A stretch of 64,000 nt of DNA from JAJEFO01 sp965214325 (GTDB lineage Bacteria > Pseudomonadota > Alphaproteobacteria > Rhodobacterales > Rhodobacteraceae): assembly GCA_965214325.1 (NCBI GenBank), contig CBDCBG010000006.1:3472001-3536000 (forward strand), in the 5' to 3' direction. The translations under genes and the position numbers were made by a program. Below the pieces are notes generated by a model. The model saw only the letters and a program-made list of their open reading frames with translations. It did no database searches and was not told where the DNA came from. Below are positions 1-7,992 of the stretch, piece by piece (the stretch's first letter is position 1; every line of letters starts with the position of its first letter).

Positions 1-200
1 AACTCGCCTGCGATGATGAAGAACGGGATCGCCAGGAGGGTGAAGGAATCGACGCCCACGAAGGCCCGGGTGACTATGCTGTTGAGCGGCAGCGTGCTGT
101 CAAGCCAGAGGGTCAGGGCCGCCGCGATGCCAAGCGCGAATGCGATCGGCATGTTCAATACCAACAGAACGAAGAAAGTGGTGAACAGGATTGCCAGCAT
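1..200 (-). CDS. TRAP transporter large permease (DctM-like), N-terminal part
   Basis: The reverse complement reads from ATG at 200 as a hydrophobic N-terminus (MLAILFTTFFVLL, then LNMPIAFALG and FTLLAIPFFIIAGE), the usual opening of the DctM subunit of TRAP transporters. These are secondary transporters that import solutes such as C4-dicarboxylates or sugar acids using an ion gradient and a periplasmic binding protein. The gene runs off the left edge, so only about 66 residues are visible. It begins 8 bp after the stop of the small permease gene, so the two are almost certainly co-transcribed. The substrate cannot be read from this fragment. Confidence 0.85.
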   Translation of the reverse strand, partial: MLAILFTTFFVLLVLNMPIAFALGIAAALTLWLDSTLPLNSIVTRAFVGVDSFTLLAIPFFIIAGE

Positions 201-208
201 CGAAGCGC

Positions 209-730
209 CTAACCCTCCTGCTCGCTTCGGCCACGCAGGATGGCAACGATGCGTTCCAGGCAGATCAGGCAGATCAGGCCCATCGAGATTGGTATCGCGA
301 TGTAGATCCAGGACATCTGCACGCCCAATGCGGGAGAACGTTGCATCATGTTCATGCTGATGACCGGGTAGCTCGCGAAGGCAACCGAAGCCGCGAAACA
401 CGATATCAGCACGTTCGAGAGCACCTCGGATCCAACCCTGAAACGCTGGGGAAGCAGGTTCACGAACAAGTCGACGCCCAGGTGAATCCCTCGTGAAAGG
501 CCGATTGCGCCGCCCAGAAAGACGATCCACACGAAACAGTACCGTGCCAGTTCCTCCGACCAGGGAAGTGGAGCCGCGATGACGTACCTGAAGATCACCT
601 GGGCCAGGGTGACCACGATCATCAATGCGGAAATCGCGATGACGGAGACCTTCGCGACACCCAGGAGCGCTGTCAGGATCTTCGAGTCTTGGCCTGTGCC
701 CAAGTGCAGCATCCCCCGTTGAGGCGTCAC
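209..730 (-). CDS. TRAP transporter small permease (DctQ-like)
   Basis: A 173-residue membrane protein with four predicted hydrophobic segments. It has the family-typical stretch SEELARYCFVWIVFLGG after the second helix, followed by a G-I-H-L-G-V-D motif, as in the DctQ subunit that pairs with DctM. The listed start is GTG at 730; an in-frame ATG at 712 is an alternative, but neither has a strong Shine-Dalgarno sequence. The operator at 735-754 lies directly upstream, so repressor binding there would block transcription or translation initiation. The divergent LacI-type gene is the obvious local regulator. The solute-binding protein gene is not in the window and would be further left. Confidence 0.85.
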   Translation of the reverse strand: MTPQRGMLHLGTGQDSKILTALLGVAKVSVIAISALMIVVTLAQVIFRYVIAAPLPWSEELARYCFVWIVFLGGAIGLSRGIHLGVDLFVNLLPQRFRVGSEVLSNVLISCFAASVAFASYPVISMNMMQRSPALGVQMSWIYIAIPISMGLICLICLERIVAILRGRSEQEG

Positions 731-734
731 GTTC

Positions 735-754
735 TTGTGAAATCGATTTCACAA
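735..754. promoter_or_regulatory. Operator for the LacI-type regulator (perfect 20-bp palindrome)
   Basis: The half-site TTGTGAAATC is followed immediately by its exact reverse complement, giving a perfect 20-bp palindrome with a central CG, as LacI/GalR repressors prefer. It sits 5 bp upstream of the small permease start codon and about 90 bp upstream of the divergent lacI-type gene. A partial copy (ATCGATTTCA) occurs at 862-871, inside the beginning of the regulator gene. Confidence 0.75.
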
Positions 755-845
755 CATCTCGGAAGCCGTGTCAACAGTTTTTCTGTCCAAGTCCGCAACT
801 ATCCAGTACAGTGTGATTACTTGAGATACGCGGGTCTTCCAATTG

Positions 846-1916
846 ATGCCTGATTCAGAATATCGATTTCAAGAGGCACCATCGCGCGTGCGAATCACGG
901 ATGTTGCCCGACTTGCCGGGTGCGCACCGGCGACGGTTTCGCGCGCGGTCAACAACCCGGACAAGGTATCGCCCGAAATGCGATCGCGGATCCAGGGAGC
1001 GATGCTTGATCTCGGGTATGTCCGGAATCACGCGGCACGGGCGCTGCGGTCCCAGCGGTCGCACATGGTCGGCGTGTTGATCCCGACCCTGGACTACGCG
1101 CTCTATGCAAGACTGGTCAGCGCCGCGAACTCGCAGTTCTCGGCGGCAGGCATTTCGACGCTGATTGCCACCTTTGACTATGACCTGGACGATGAGCTAA
1201 GGGAGGCAAGGTCGCTCCTCGAACGCGGCGCCGAGGCGCTGATACTTGTCGGAGACTATCATCGGCCGGAACTGTACGGGTTGCTGCACCGATTCAGCGT
1301 TCCTTTTGTCAACACCTATACCTACGATCCCAGGAGCATCCACCCGACTGCCGGCTTTGACAATGCCGCTTCGGCGGCGATCATTGCCCGGCACCTGGTT
1401 CATCTCGGGCACACGAACATATGCGTCATTTCCGGGATAACGGAGGACAACGATCGCACGACGAAGCGGCTGGACGGAATTCGGGAGGAACTTGCGCGCC
1501 ACGACATACCGTTGACGGCGTCAAGGGTCATCGAGTCCCCTTATTCCATTTCTGATGGCAAGAAGTCTTGCGCGCTTCTCCTGTCTCGTGACGCCGCGCA
1601 GCCCACCGCCATCGTCTGTGGCAACGACGTGCTGGCCCTGGGAGCGCTCATCGAATGCAACGCAATGGGACTGGAGGTTCCTGGCGACATTTCCGTTGTC
1701 GGATTTGACAATATCGAGTTCGCGATGCACTCCAATCCGCCGCTTACGACAATCGACGTCCCCGCAAGCGACATGGGCATCGCTGCCGCGGAGTTCATTC
1801 TGGGCAAGCTCGGCGGAGACGAAGTGGCAATGCACAACTCGGTCGAAGTGCGGCTGATACTCCGGAACTCGTCAGCTCCTCCAAGGGATCCGCATCGGAA
1901 TTCGAACCGCCGGTGA
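846..1916 (+). CDS. LacI/GalR-family transcriptional repressor
   Basis: The N-terminus carries a classic LacI helix-turn-helix (RITDVARLAGCAPATVSRAV, about residues 16-35) and hinge helix. A periplasmic-binding-protein-like effector domain follows (GVLIPTLDYALYARLV to the end). The length, about 356 residues, is normal. ATG at 846 is preferred; the TTG at 843 adds one residue. It is divergent from the TRAP transporter operon with the palindrome at 735-754 between them, so it probably represses uptake until a sugar or sugar-acid inducer binds. Its 3' end converges on the Lrp-type gene at 1972. The effector is not identifiable from sequence. Confidence 0.9.
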   Translation: MPDSEYRFQEAPSRVRITDVARLAGCAPATVSRAVNNPDKVSPEMRSRIQGAMLDLGYVRNHAARALRSQRSHMVGVLIPTLDYALYARLVSAANSQFSAAGISTLIATFDYDLDDELREARSLLERGAEALILVGDYHRPELYGLLHRFSVPFVNTYTYDPRSIHPTAGFDNAASAAIIARHLVHLGHTNICVISGITEDNDRTTKRLDGIREELARHDIPLTASRVIESPYSISDGKKSCALLLSRDAAQPTAIVCGNDVLALGALIECNAMGLEVPGDISVVGFDNIEFAMHSNPPLTTIDVPASDMGIAAAEFILGKLGGDEVAMHNSVEVRLILRNSSAPPRDPHRNSNRR

Positions 1917-1971
1917 TCGCCTCCGGTCGCAGTGGACGGGAAACCGTCGAAGGCTGCTCCACGGGAAGGAT

Positions 1972-2433
1972 TCAGACCGGCAGCGGCCCGTCCGCCTTGA
2001 TCTGCTCCATGACGATCTGGCTTTGCACGCGGGCAACCGACGGGTGGGGCAGCAGGACCTCGTGGATCAAACGGTTGAATGCCGCCAGGCCGGCGCAATA
2101 GACCCTGAGCAGGTAGTCGGCTTCGCCCGTCATGGTCCAGGCGCTCGTGATTTCACGTCGGGTCTCGATGGTTCGGGCGAAGGCCTTGATCTGGTGGGGG
2201 GCATGGCTCGCCATCTGGACTGCCACGAAGGCCTGCACCGAGAGACCGAGCCGGGCTGCCGAGAGCCGGGCGCGGTAGCCTTCGATATAGCCTGCAGCCT
2301 CAAGGCGTTGACGTCGCCGCCCGATCTGGCTCGCTGAAAGGTGCAGCGTTTCCCCGAGCTTCTCTGAGGTCAGTTGCGCGTCGCCTTGAAGCGCCGCCAG
2401 GAGCCGAAGATCAGTATCGTCCATGTCTTTCAT
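1972..2433 (-). CDS. Lrp/AsnC-family transcriptional regulator
   Basis: 153 residues, normal for the family. An N-terminal helix-turn-helix (MDDTDLRLLAALQGDAQLT with LSASQIGRRRQRLEAAGYI) precedes a RAM ligand-binding domain containing AFVAVQM and the T-G-E-A-D-Y-L-L-R-V motif. It is divergent from the 4-hydroxyphenylpyruvate dioxygenase gene. In related bacteria an Lrp-type gene next to hpd is thought to sense aromatic or branched amino acids, and that role is inferred here. Start is ATG at 2433; a second ATG at 2424 is possible. Confidence 0.9.
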   Translation of the reverse strand: MKDMDDTDLRLLAALQGDAQLTSEKLGETLHLSASQIGRRRQRLEAAGYIEGYRARLSAARLGLSVQAFVAVQMASHAPHQIKAFARTIETRREITSAWTMTGEADYLLRVYCAGLAAFNRLIHEVLLPHPSVARVQSQIVMEQIKADGPLPV

Positions 2434-2459
2434 GCGGGAATCATGCGCAATTCAAGGAA

Positions 2460-2483
2460 ATTTTGCAATATTATTGTGAAAAT
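2460..2483. promoter_or_regulatory. Candidate Lrp-type operator between the regulator and hpd
   Basis: An AT-rich, imperfect inverted repeat with arms ATTTTGCAATA and TATTGTGAAAAT stands out in otherwise GC-rich DNA, between the divergent Lrp-type gene and hpd. Lrp/AsnC proteins favour AT-rich dyads, and this one is well placed to control both genes. The arms differ by a one-base indel, so the assignment is tentative. Confidence 0.35.
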
Positions 2484-2566
2484 CCAGGATAGGCTCCATA
2501 ATGTCGCGCAGATCACGCACCATTGCGGCGCTACGGTTGCGCTACGCTGCAGAAGGAGATTCGCAA

Positions 2567-3670
2567 TTGGGTCCTTTTCCTCATGATGCGCCGAAGTCCA
2601 GGGTCACGTCCGAGAACCCGGCCGGCACCGACGGGTTCGAGTTCGTCGAGTTCGCTCATCCCGAACCGCAGGAACTCCGGGACCTGTTCGCCAGAATGGG
2701 ATACGCGCACGCCGCTACGCACAAGACCAAGGCCGTGGAGCTTTGGCAGCAGGGCGACATTACCTACGTCATCAATGCCGAGCCATACAGCCACGCGGAC
2801 GGATTCATCGGACAGCACGGGCCCGGCTCGCCCTCCATGGCCTGGCGCGTCGTGGACGCGAAACGGGCCCTCGCGCGTGCCGTTGCCCTTGGGGCCGAGG
2901 AATATGCGGGACCGGGCAAGACCATGGACGTGCCGGCAATCGTCGGCATTGGCGGCAGCCTCATCTACTTCGTCGACCGCTACCACGAGACCTCGCCCTA
3001 CAACGAGGAGTTCAACTGGCTTGCGACCAGCAAGCAGGAAGGCGTGGGGTTCTGGTACATTGATCACCTGACCCACAACGTATTCAAGGGCAACATGGAC
3101 GCATGGTTCCGGTTCTATGGCGACCTGTTCAATTTCAGGGAAATCCGTTTCTTCGCCATCCAGGGCAAGTACACGGGACTCTACAGCCGCGCCCTTACGT
3201 CGCCATGCGGCAGGATTCGCATTCCGATCAATGAGGATCGTGGCGAGACAGGCCAGATCGTCAGCTACCTGAAGAGGTACAAGGGCGAGGGCATCCAGCA
3301 CATCGCCGTCGGGGCGCGTGACATCTATGACGCGACCGACGCGGTCCACGAGAACGGCATCCGATTCATGCCGCCGCCGCCGGACACATATTACGAACTG
3401 TCAGGAGAACGTGTCGCTGGCCACGACGAGCCGATCGAGAGGATGAAAAGACACGGTATCCTGATCGACGGCGAACGGGTCGTGGACGGAGGCGAAACGA
3501 AGATTCTGTTGCAGATTTTCTCGAAGACCGTGATCGGACCGATCTTCTTCGAATTCATCCAGAGGAAGGGAGGCGAGGGATTCGGGGAAGGCAATTTCAA
3601 GGCGCTCTTCGAATCGATCGAGGCCGAGGAACTCGCGAGGGGGGAATGCGGCGAAACGGCTGCCGAATAG
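2567..3670 (+). CDS. hpd: 4-hydroxyphenylpyruvate dioxygenase
   Basis: Converts 4-hydroxyphenylpyruvate to homogentisate in tyrosine catabolism. It is a non-haem Fe(II), two-domain vicinal-oxygen-chelate enzyme. The predicted metal ligands are visible: His in DHLTHNV (about residue 167), His in GIQHIAVG (about 245) and Glu in FFEFIQR (about 329). The start is TTG at 2567, because AAGGAG lies 8-10 bp upstream and the resulting N-terminus (MGPFPHDAP) matches the family. The upstream ATG at 2501 would add 22 unconserved residues. The next enzyme of the pathway is not nearby. Probably regulated by the divergent Lrp-type protein. Confidence 0.93.
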   Translation: MGPFPHDAPKSRVTSENPAGTDGFEFVEFAHPEPQELRDLFARMGYAHAATHKTKAVELWQQGDITYVINAEPYSHADGFIGQHGPGSPSMAWRVVDAKRALARAVALGAEEYAGPGKTMDVPAIVGIGGSLIYFVDRYHETSPYNEEFNWLATSKQEGVGFWYIDHLTHNVFKGNMDAWFRFYGDLFNFREIRFFAIQGKYTGLYSRALTSPCGRIRIPINEDRGETGQIVSYLKRYKGEGIQHIAVGARDIYDATDAVHENGIRFMPPPPDTYYELSGERVAGHDEPIERMKRHGILIDGERVVDGGETKILLQIFSKTVIGPIFFEFIQRKGGEGFGEGNFKALFESIEAEELARGECGETAAE

Positions 3671-3705
3671 CGGTCGACCAACCTGATGCGCGTCGTTCCG
3701 CCCTG

Positions 3706-5706
3706 TCAGCCTCTTGGGACGCCCAGCGAGAGCGTCCGGTTGCCCTTCTGATAGAGCAGTTCGCTTTCGGTGATCCGTGCGACTCTGCCGCCGTCGACGC
3801 GATCGCCGACCCGCACTCTCACATATCTTCCCGAGGGCAGGCGTACGAGTGCACGACGGTCACTGGTGGAGCCGTAGACGCCCACGAGATTCATTTCATT
3901 GAGACTGATCGCATTCGGGATCGTCGCACGCATCGTGACGGTGGAGCGCGACGGCGTGCGTCGGCTCGCGTGGCCATCCCGCCGCAATTCAGGCTCGGCA
4001 TCTGCAACAAGAGCGGATTCCGCCTCCCTCGCGGCATGCAACGCCTGCAGTGCCCGCGCTGCTGCGGCGAGACGTCTCTGGGTGCCGACTGCCGCGACGA
4101 CCGCATCAAAATCGCCAGGCCGCATTCCCGGTGCCGCAGGCCTGGGGGCATTCGCCGCAATGGGTGTCTTCCCAGAGCTGACGGCAAGTTGCTGGGCCGA
4201 GGCCGGACGTGGCTTGGCGCGCAGGGTTGCGAGTTCCGAAAGAGTGCGTCCGCCATATTTCAGGCGCTCTGCATGTTCAGCGACTCCATCGGGGCGCTTG
4301 CGTGGCACAAATTCCGGGGGGACAGGCGAGAGGCTGGTGTTCGTTTCCGGGGCAGGTCCCGCGTTGACGGGGCCCTCCGGGAAGTCGCGGGTTTCCCGCA
4401 AGGCGTATGCCTGCCGTTCGATTGCCGATCCCGTCCCGCGTGACAAACCTTCATGCGACACGGGGCGGCCTGCGGTCGCGGGCGCCGACGGATCGGAGCC
4501 CGCAGGGAGCGGGATGTCCGGGATAAGTGGTGCGTCGTCCTCGGCTCGCGGCCCCGGCAGGACCTGTGGTTGCGTCAAGGCCAGGGCGGCCGTCGCGGAG
4601 GCGACGGTGATGCCGGCGCCATCGTCGGGCGCCTGAAGCGCGCTCCGACGCCACGAGTCCGACAGCTGCTGCGTATCGGCGTGCATGGCCGGCGGCCGTT
4701 GCCGCAGGAGATCGTCCGCCGTGTCGAGGCGCTCCGGCGCGTTGCCTTCGGTCGGCCCGTGCGGGACATGCGGCTGTGTCAAGGCCAGGGCGGCCGTCGG
4801 GGAGGCGACGGTGATGCTGGCGCCATCGTCGGGCGCCTGAAGCGCGCTCCGGTGCCACGAGTCCGACAGCTGCTGCGTGTCGGCGTGCACGGCCGGCGGC
4901 CGTTGCCGCAGGAGATCATTCGCCGTGCCAATGCTTTCTGGTGCCAACGCGGCGAATGCCGATTCGGCCATGGACTTGCCCAATGCCAGGCCCTCTTCGG
5001 ACTCTTCTTCCAGTGGCTGTCCGGAAATTCCGGACTCAGGCGGCAGGGCGTTCCACAACAGGGCTGAAGTTCCCAGGGCGGCGGCGAGCGCGATGGCAAT
5101 TGCCGCACCGGATTGCCGAAGCTGCGGGAACCGATGTCCGTTCCCACCAAGCAATTGCATCAGGCCGTTGACCCTCTCCGCAACGGGAATCATGCGGGAC
5201 TTGTCGGGCGAGGCCTTCTTGATCAAGGATGAAAGCGGGACGTACGCGTCACGTCCGCGGAAGTCGGGAGGGCGGGGAAAGTCGGCTGGATCGGCGAGCG
5301 AAGAGAACCTGCCGACGCGGATGCCGGCTGCCAAGGCAAGATCCAGTGCCTCTTTCAGGGTCTCCAACGCGATGGCCGCAACCCGCACGGTGCCTTGTCC
5401 CGTCACTTCCCAGTCGAGACCCAGTTCGCCGATCTGTTGCGGCATATGCGCGTTCAGTGCGCGTTCGAGCACCTGCCGCGTGGCGCTGCCGGGATCAATT
5501 TGAACATCTGCGTAAAATATCCGGTCGCGGGGGAAAAGCAGGTCTGCGGCCGTGTCGTGTCCTATCAGCGCCACCATTGTTTTCAGGCGCTCTTCGAAAT
5601 CCGCACCTTCGATCCTTTCCTTGGCGACTTCCGCCCACGCCCGATCTTCCCGGTGCATCAACCGGACAACGGACGTGTCGAGCTCCAAACCCCAAGAATT
5701 CCGCAT
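3706..5706 (-). CDS. Bitopic inner-membrane protein with PilM/GspL-like N-terminus and PilP-like C-terminus
   Basis: About 666 residues from the ATG at 5706. An upstream in-frame extension to 5967 looks non-coding. The first 170 residues (starting MRNSWGLELD) resemble the actin-like fold of PilM/GspL proteins. One membrane helix lies near residues 201-220 (AIAIALAAALGTSALLWNAL). A long Ala/Pro-rich periplasmic linker follows and contains a 68-residue tandem duplication. The last 60 residues (LVGVYGS, RALVRLPSGRYVRVRVGD, G-R-V-A-R-I) resemble the PilP beta-domain that contacts secretins. No pilin, PilQ or PilB gene is nearby. The role in pilus or type II-like secretion is inferred; homologues may simply be annotated as hypothetical. 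Confidence 0.6.
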   Translation of the reverse strand: MRNSWGLELDTSVVRLMHREDRAWAEVAKERIEGADFEERLKTMVALIGHDTAADLLFPRDRIFYADVQIDPGSATRQVLERALNAHMPQQIGELGLDWEVTGQGTVRVAAIALETLKEALDLALAAGIRVGRFSSLADPADFPRPPDFRGRDAYVPLSSLIKKASPDKSRMIPVAERVNGLMQLLGGNGHRFPQLRQSGAAIAIALAAALGTSALLWNALPPESGISGQPLEEESEEGLALGKSMAESAFAALAPESIGTANDLLRQRPPAVHADTQQLSDSWHRSALQAPDDGASITVASPTAALALTQPHVPHGPTEGNAPERLDTADDLLRQRPPAMHADTQQLSDSWRRSALQAPDDGAGITVASATAALALTQPQVLPGPRAEDDAPLIPDIPLPAGSDPSAPATAGRPVSHEGLSRGTGSAIERQAYALRETRDFPEGPVNAGPAPETNTSLSPVPPEFVPRKRPDGVAEHAERLKYGGRTLSELATLRAKPRPASAQQLAVSSGKTPIAANAPRPAAPGMRPGDFDAVVAAVGTQRRLAAAARALQALHAAREAESALVADAEPELRRDGHASRRTPSRSTVTMRATIPNAISLNEMNLVGVYGSTSDRRALVRLPSGRYVRVRVGDRVDGGRVARITESELLYQKGNRTLSLGVPRG
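4567..4934. repeat. Tandem 204-bp duplication encoding a 68-residue linker repeat
   Basis: Two adjacent 204-bp units, about 4527-4730 and 4731-4934, are highly similar, with the best-matching part from about 4567 onward. Each encodes a 68-residue unit beginning T-A-N/D-D-L-L-R-Q-R-P-P-A and containing DTQQLSDSW and SALQAPDDGA. The period is a multiple of three, so the frame is kept. Scattered substitutions between the copies show the duplication is not brand new. Confidence 0.85.
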
Positions 5707-6003
5707 GGATGCACGATACCACGGCGTGAGATTCGGGTCACCTACGGAATTGGACGAATGTCGGGAACAAGCTTTGCGTTCGCGTCGGCAAAGCGGCCTC
5801 CCCGGCAACAAGGCCTTTGCCAGGAGCTGTGCCGTCCCCTGGAATATGGAAGCAGCGAGCCACGAGATTGGCACGGCGTTCTGGCGGCAGCCTCCGGACC
5901 GCGCCTGTCCGGAAGGCAGGACGCCTTTCAGGCCTTCGGTGATGCACTGATCGAGGCTCTCCCTCAATCGACAGGAGCCCGTGCCTCGGAGCGCGTAAGC
6001 ACT

Positions 6004-6330
6004 TCATTTCTGGGCCAGTTCGCGCTCCAGAAACGCCTCGAATGCATCCAGGTCAACCGGCTCGAACTGGCCGAAGCCCTGCATCCATACGCTGGCGTCC
6101 TTGAGGGCGTGCGGCTCAAGATGGCACCAGGTGACCCGACCTCGCCTTTCCTGGCTGATCAATCCGGCGCGGAGCAGCACGCGGAGATGCTTGGAGATTG
6201 CAGCCAGCGAAATGTCAAATGGCTCCGCCACGTCCGTGACCGCCATGTCGTCCTCGAGAAGCATGGTGAGGATTTGCCGCCGCGTGGGATCCGCAAGCGC
6301 TTGAAATGTGGCGTCGAGTGCCGGTTTCAT
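6004..6330 (-). CDS. ArsR-family winged-helix regulator
   Basis: About 108 residues from ATG at 6330 (MKPALDATFQALADPTRRQI). It has the ArsR signature FQALADPTRRQILTML, a recognition helix (ISLAAISKHLRVLLRAGLI) and a wing (RRGRVTWCHLEPHALKDAS). No obvious metal-binding CxC motif is present. The R-G-R-V-T-W-C sequence and C-terminus resemble the non-metal ArsR subgroup that often sits next to SRPBCC/AHSA1 proteins, but no such partner is present here. An upstream start at 6408 would add 26 atypical residues. Target genes are unknown. Confidence 0.82.
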   Translation of the reverse strand: MKPALDATFQALADPTRRQILTMLLEDDMAVTDVAEPFDISLAAISKHLRVLLRAGLISQERRGRVTWCHLEPHALKDASVWMQGFGQFEPVDLDAFEAFLERELAQK

Positions 6331-6536
6331 GGCAGCATCTGTCGCGCAAACCGCCGGATCGTCAACCGGAAGGTTGAATATGCCCGTTTCCGGACGCTTC
6401 CGGCCCATTTCGTTGTTGCGGCCGTTAATCGTTTTGATTCAGATAGTTGGTTATCCCTCACCTGCGACTCCCGGTCGCTTGACTTGCCATGGTTCCCTAC
6501 CTAGACAGCGCTGGAACTCTCACGGAGTGTTTTGGC

Positions 6537-6866
6537 ATGGCCGCAGCCGACGAGGATCGGAGGGCCCGGCTTGAGGCGCTGGACGCGAAGCTTGCGGAAA
6601 AGCGCGACAAGGATGCGCCGAAGCGCCATCAGGACGAGCATTATTCCCAGGCTCATGTTGCCTGGCGCATGGTTCTCGAACTGGTCGTGGGGCTGGGGAT
6701 CGGTTTCGGGATCGGCTTTGGGCTTGACGCCCTAATCGGCACGGCGCCGTGGTTGATGATCGTCTTCACGCTCTTCGGGTTCGCCGCAGGCATCAGGACC
6801 ATGATGCACACGGCCGAGGAAATTCATCCGCCGGACGCGTCCGGTGACGACAAGCAGAGGAACTGA
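6537..6866 (+). CDS. atpI: ATP synthase protein I (AtpI)
   Basis: 109 residues from ATG at 6537, preceded by CGGAG. A charged, coiled N-terminus (MAAADEDRRARLEALDAKL) leads to two membrane helices (MVLELVVGLGIGFGIGFGL and LMIVFTLFGFAAGI), as in AtpI proteins of Rhodobacterales. AtpI is thought to help assemble the c-ring or supply magnesium. It is the first gene of the F0 operon, and its stop lies one base before the atpB start. Confidence 0.88.
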   Translation: MAAADEDRRARLEALDAKLAEKRDKDAPKRHQDEHYSQAHVAWRMVLELVVGLGIGFGIGFGLDALIGTAPWLMIVFTLFGFAAGIRTMMHTAEEIHPPDASGDDKQRN

Positions 6867-6867
6867 C

Positions 6868-7623
6868 GTGGCGACCGAGACAAACGGAGAGGACGGCGGA
6901 CTGGCATTCCATCCAATGGACCAGTTCATCGTCAAGCCGCTCTTTGGCGACGGGCCGGTAGGCATCGTCACGATTACCAACGTGACCTTCTGGATGGCGC
7001 TCGCCGTCCTTTGCGTCGTGGCGCTTCTTGTTCTGGGCACGCGGGGCCGGGCGCTGGTGCCGACGCGGACGCAGTCGATTGCCGAACTCGCGTACGGCTT
7101 TGTCTACAGGATGGTCGAGGATGTCGCGGGCCAGGACGGGCTTCGCTATTTTCCTTACATCATGACCCTGTTCATGTTCATCGTGTTCTCGAACTTTCTG
7201 GGTCTCCTGCCGCTGTCATTCACGACGACCAGCCACATCGCGGTCACGGCCGTCATGGCCATTGTGGTCTTCCTGACGGTCACCGTCATCGGGTTCGTCA
7301 AGAACGGCGCGGGATTTTTCGGGCTATTCTGGATCCGGGCGGCGCCGTTCGTGCTGCGCCCGATCCTCGCGGTCATCGAGGTCATCAGCTATTTCGTGCG
7401 GCCGGTCAGCCACTCGATCCGGCTTGCGGGCAACATGATGGCCGGCCATGCGGTGATCAAGGTCTTCGCGACATTTGCGGCAATCGTCGCGATCTCCCCG
7501 CTGTCGGTTCTCGCGATCACGGCGATCTATGCGCTCGAGACGCTTGTATCGTTCATCCAGGCCTACGTGTTCGCGATCCTTACATGTGTCTATCTGAAGG
7601 ACGCGCTGCATCCGCATCACTGA
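6868..7623 (+). CDS. atpB: ATP synthase F0 subunit a
   Basis: About 251 residues with five to six membrane helices. It forms the proton half-channels next to the c-ring. The family motif S-H-S-I-R-L-A-G-N-M-M-A-G-H contains the essential arginine, and the last helix has the F-I-Q-A-Y-V-F-A-I-L motif. The start is taken as GTG at 6868 with AGAGGA just upstream; an in-frame ATG at 6844 overlaps atpI and is less likely. Translation is probably coupled to atpI. Confidence 0.95.
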   Translation: MATETNGEDGGLAFHPMDQFIVKPLFGDGPVGIVTITNVTFWMALAVLCVVALLVLGTRGRALVPTRTQSIAELAYGFVYRMVEDVAGQDGLRYFPYIMTLFMFIVFSNFLGLLPLSFTTTSHIAVTAVMAIVVFLTVTVIGFVKNGAGFFGLFWIRAAPFVLRPILAVIEVISYFVRPVSHSIRLAGNMMAGHAVIKVFATFAAIVAISPLSVLAITAIYALETLVSFIQAYVFAILTCVYLKDALHPHH

Positions 7624-7677
7624 GTCAACGGCGGGTCGGCCGCCACAGGGAACATTTCCAACGCAAGGAGAATACAA

Positions 7678-7914
7678 ATGGAAGGTGACGTCGTACAAAT
7701 GGGAGCCTTTATCGGCGCCGGTCTTGCCTGTACAGGCATGGGCGGGGCTGCAGTCGGTGTGGGCCATGTCGTTGGAAACTATCTTTCCGGCGCGCTGCGC
7801 AACCCGTCGGCGGCTCCCGGACAGATGGCAACGATGTTCATCGGCATCGCGTTTTCGGAGGCTCTCGGGATCTTCTCGTTCCTCGTCGCACTGCTGCTGA
7901 TGTTCGCCGTCTAG
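7678..7914 (+). CDS. atpE: ATP synthase F0 subunit c
   Basis: A 78-residue hairpin of two membrane helices. Helix 1 carries the glycine-rich G-A-F-I-G-A-G-L-A packing motif, the loop has R-N-P, and helix 2 contains the proton-carrying glutamate in G-I-A-F-S-E-A-L-G. A clear AAGGAG lies just upstream. It forms the rotating ring of F0. The 54-bp gap after atpB is typical and may allow extra expression of this high-copy subunit. Confidence 0.96.
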   Translation: MEGDVVQMGAFIGAGLACTGMGGAAVGVGHVVGNYLSGALRNPSAAPGQMATMFIGIAFSEALGIFSFLVALLLMFAV

Positions 7915-7992
7915 GACTCCTCGACATCCTTTCGCGCCGGACGCTCGCGAGAGTCGTCCGGGAGATGACAACAAGGCTTGAGGAGGCTGGCC

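Noticed and set aside
1541..2098. 185-codon minus-strand frame between the LacI and Lrp genes
   Set aside because: Antisense to the LacI-type gene and the Lrp 3' end; composition typical of a shadow.
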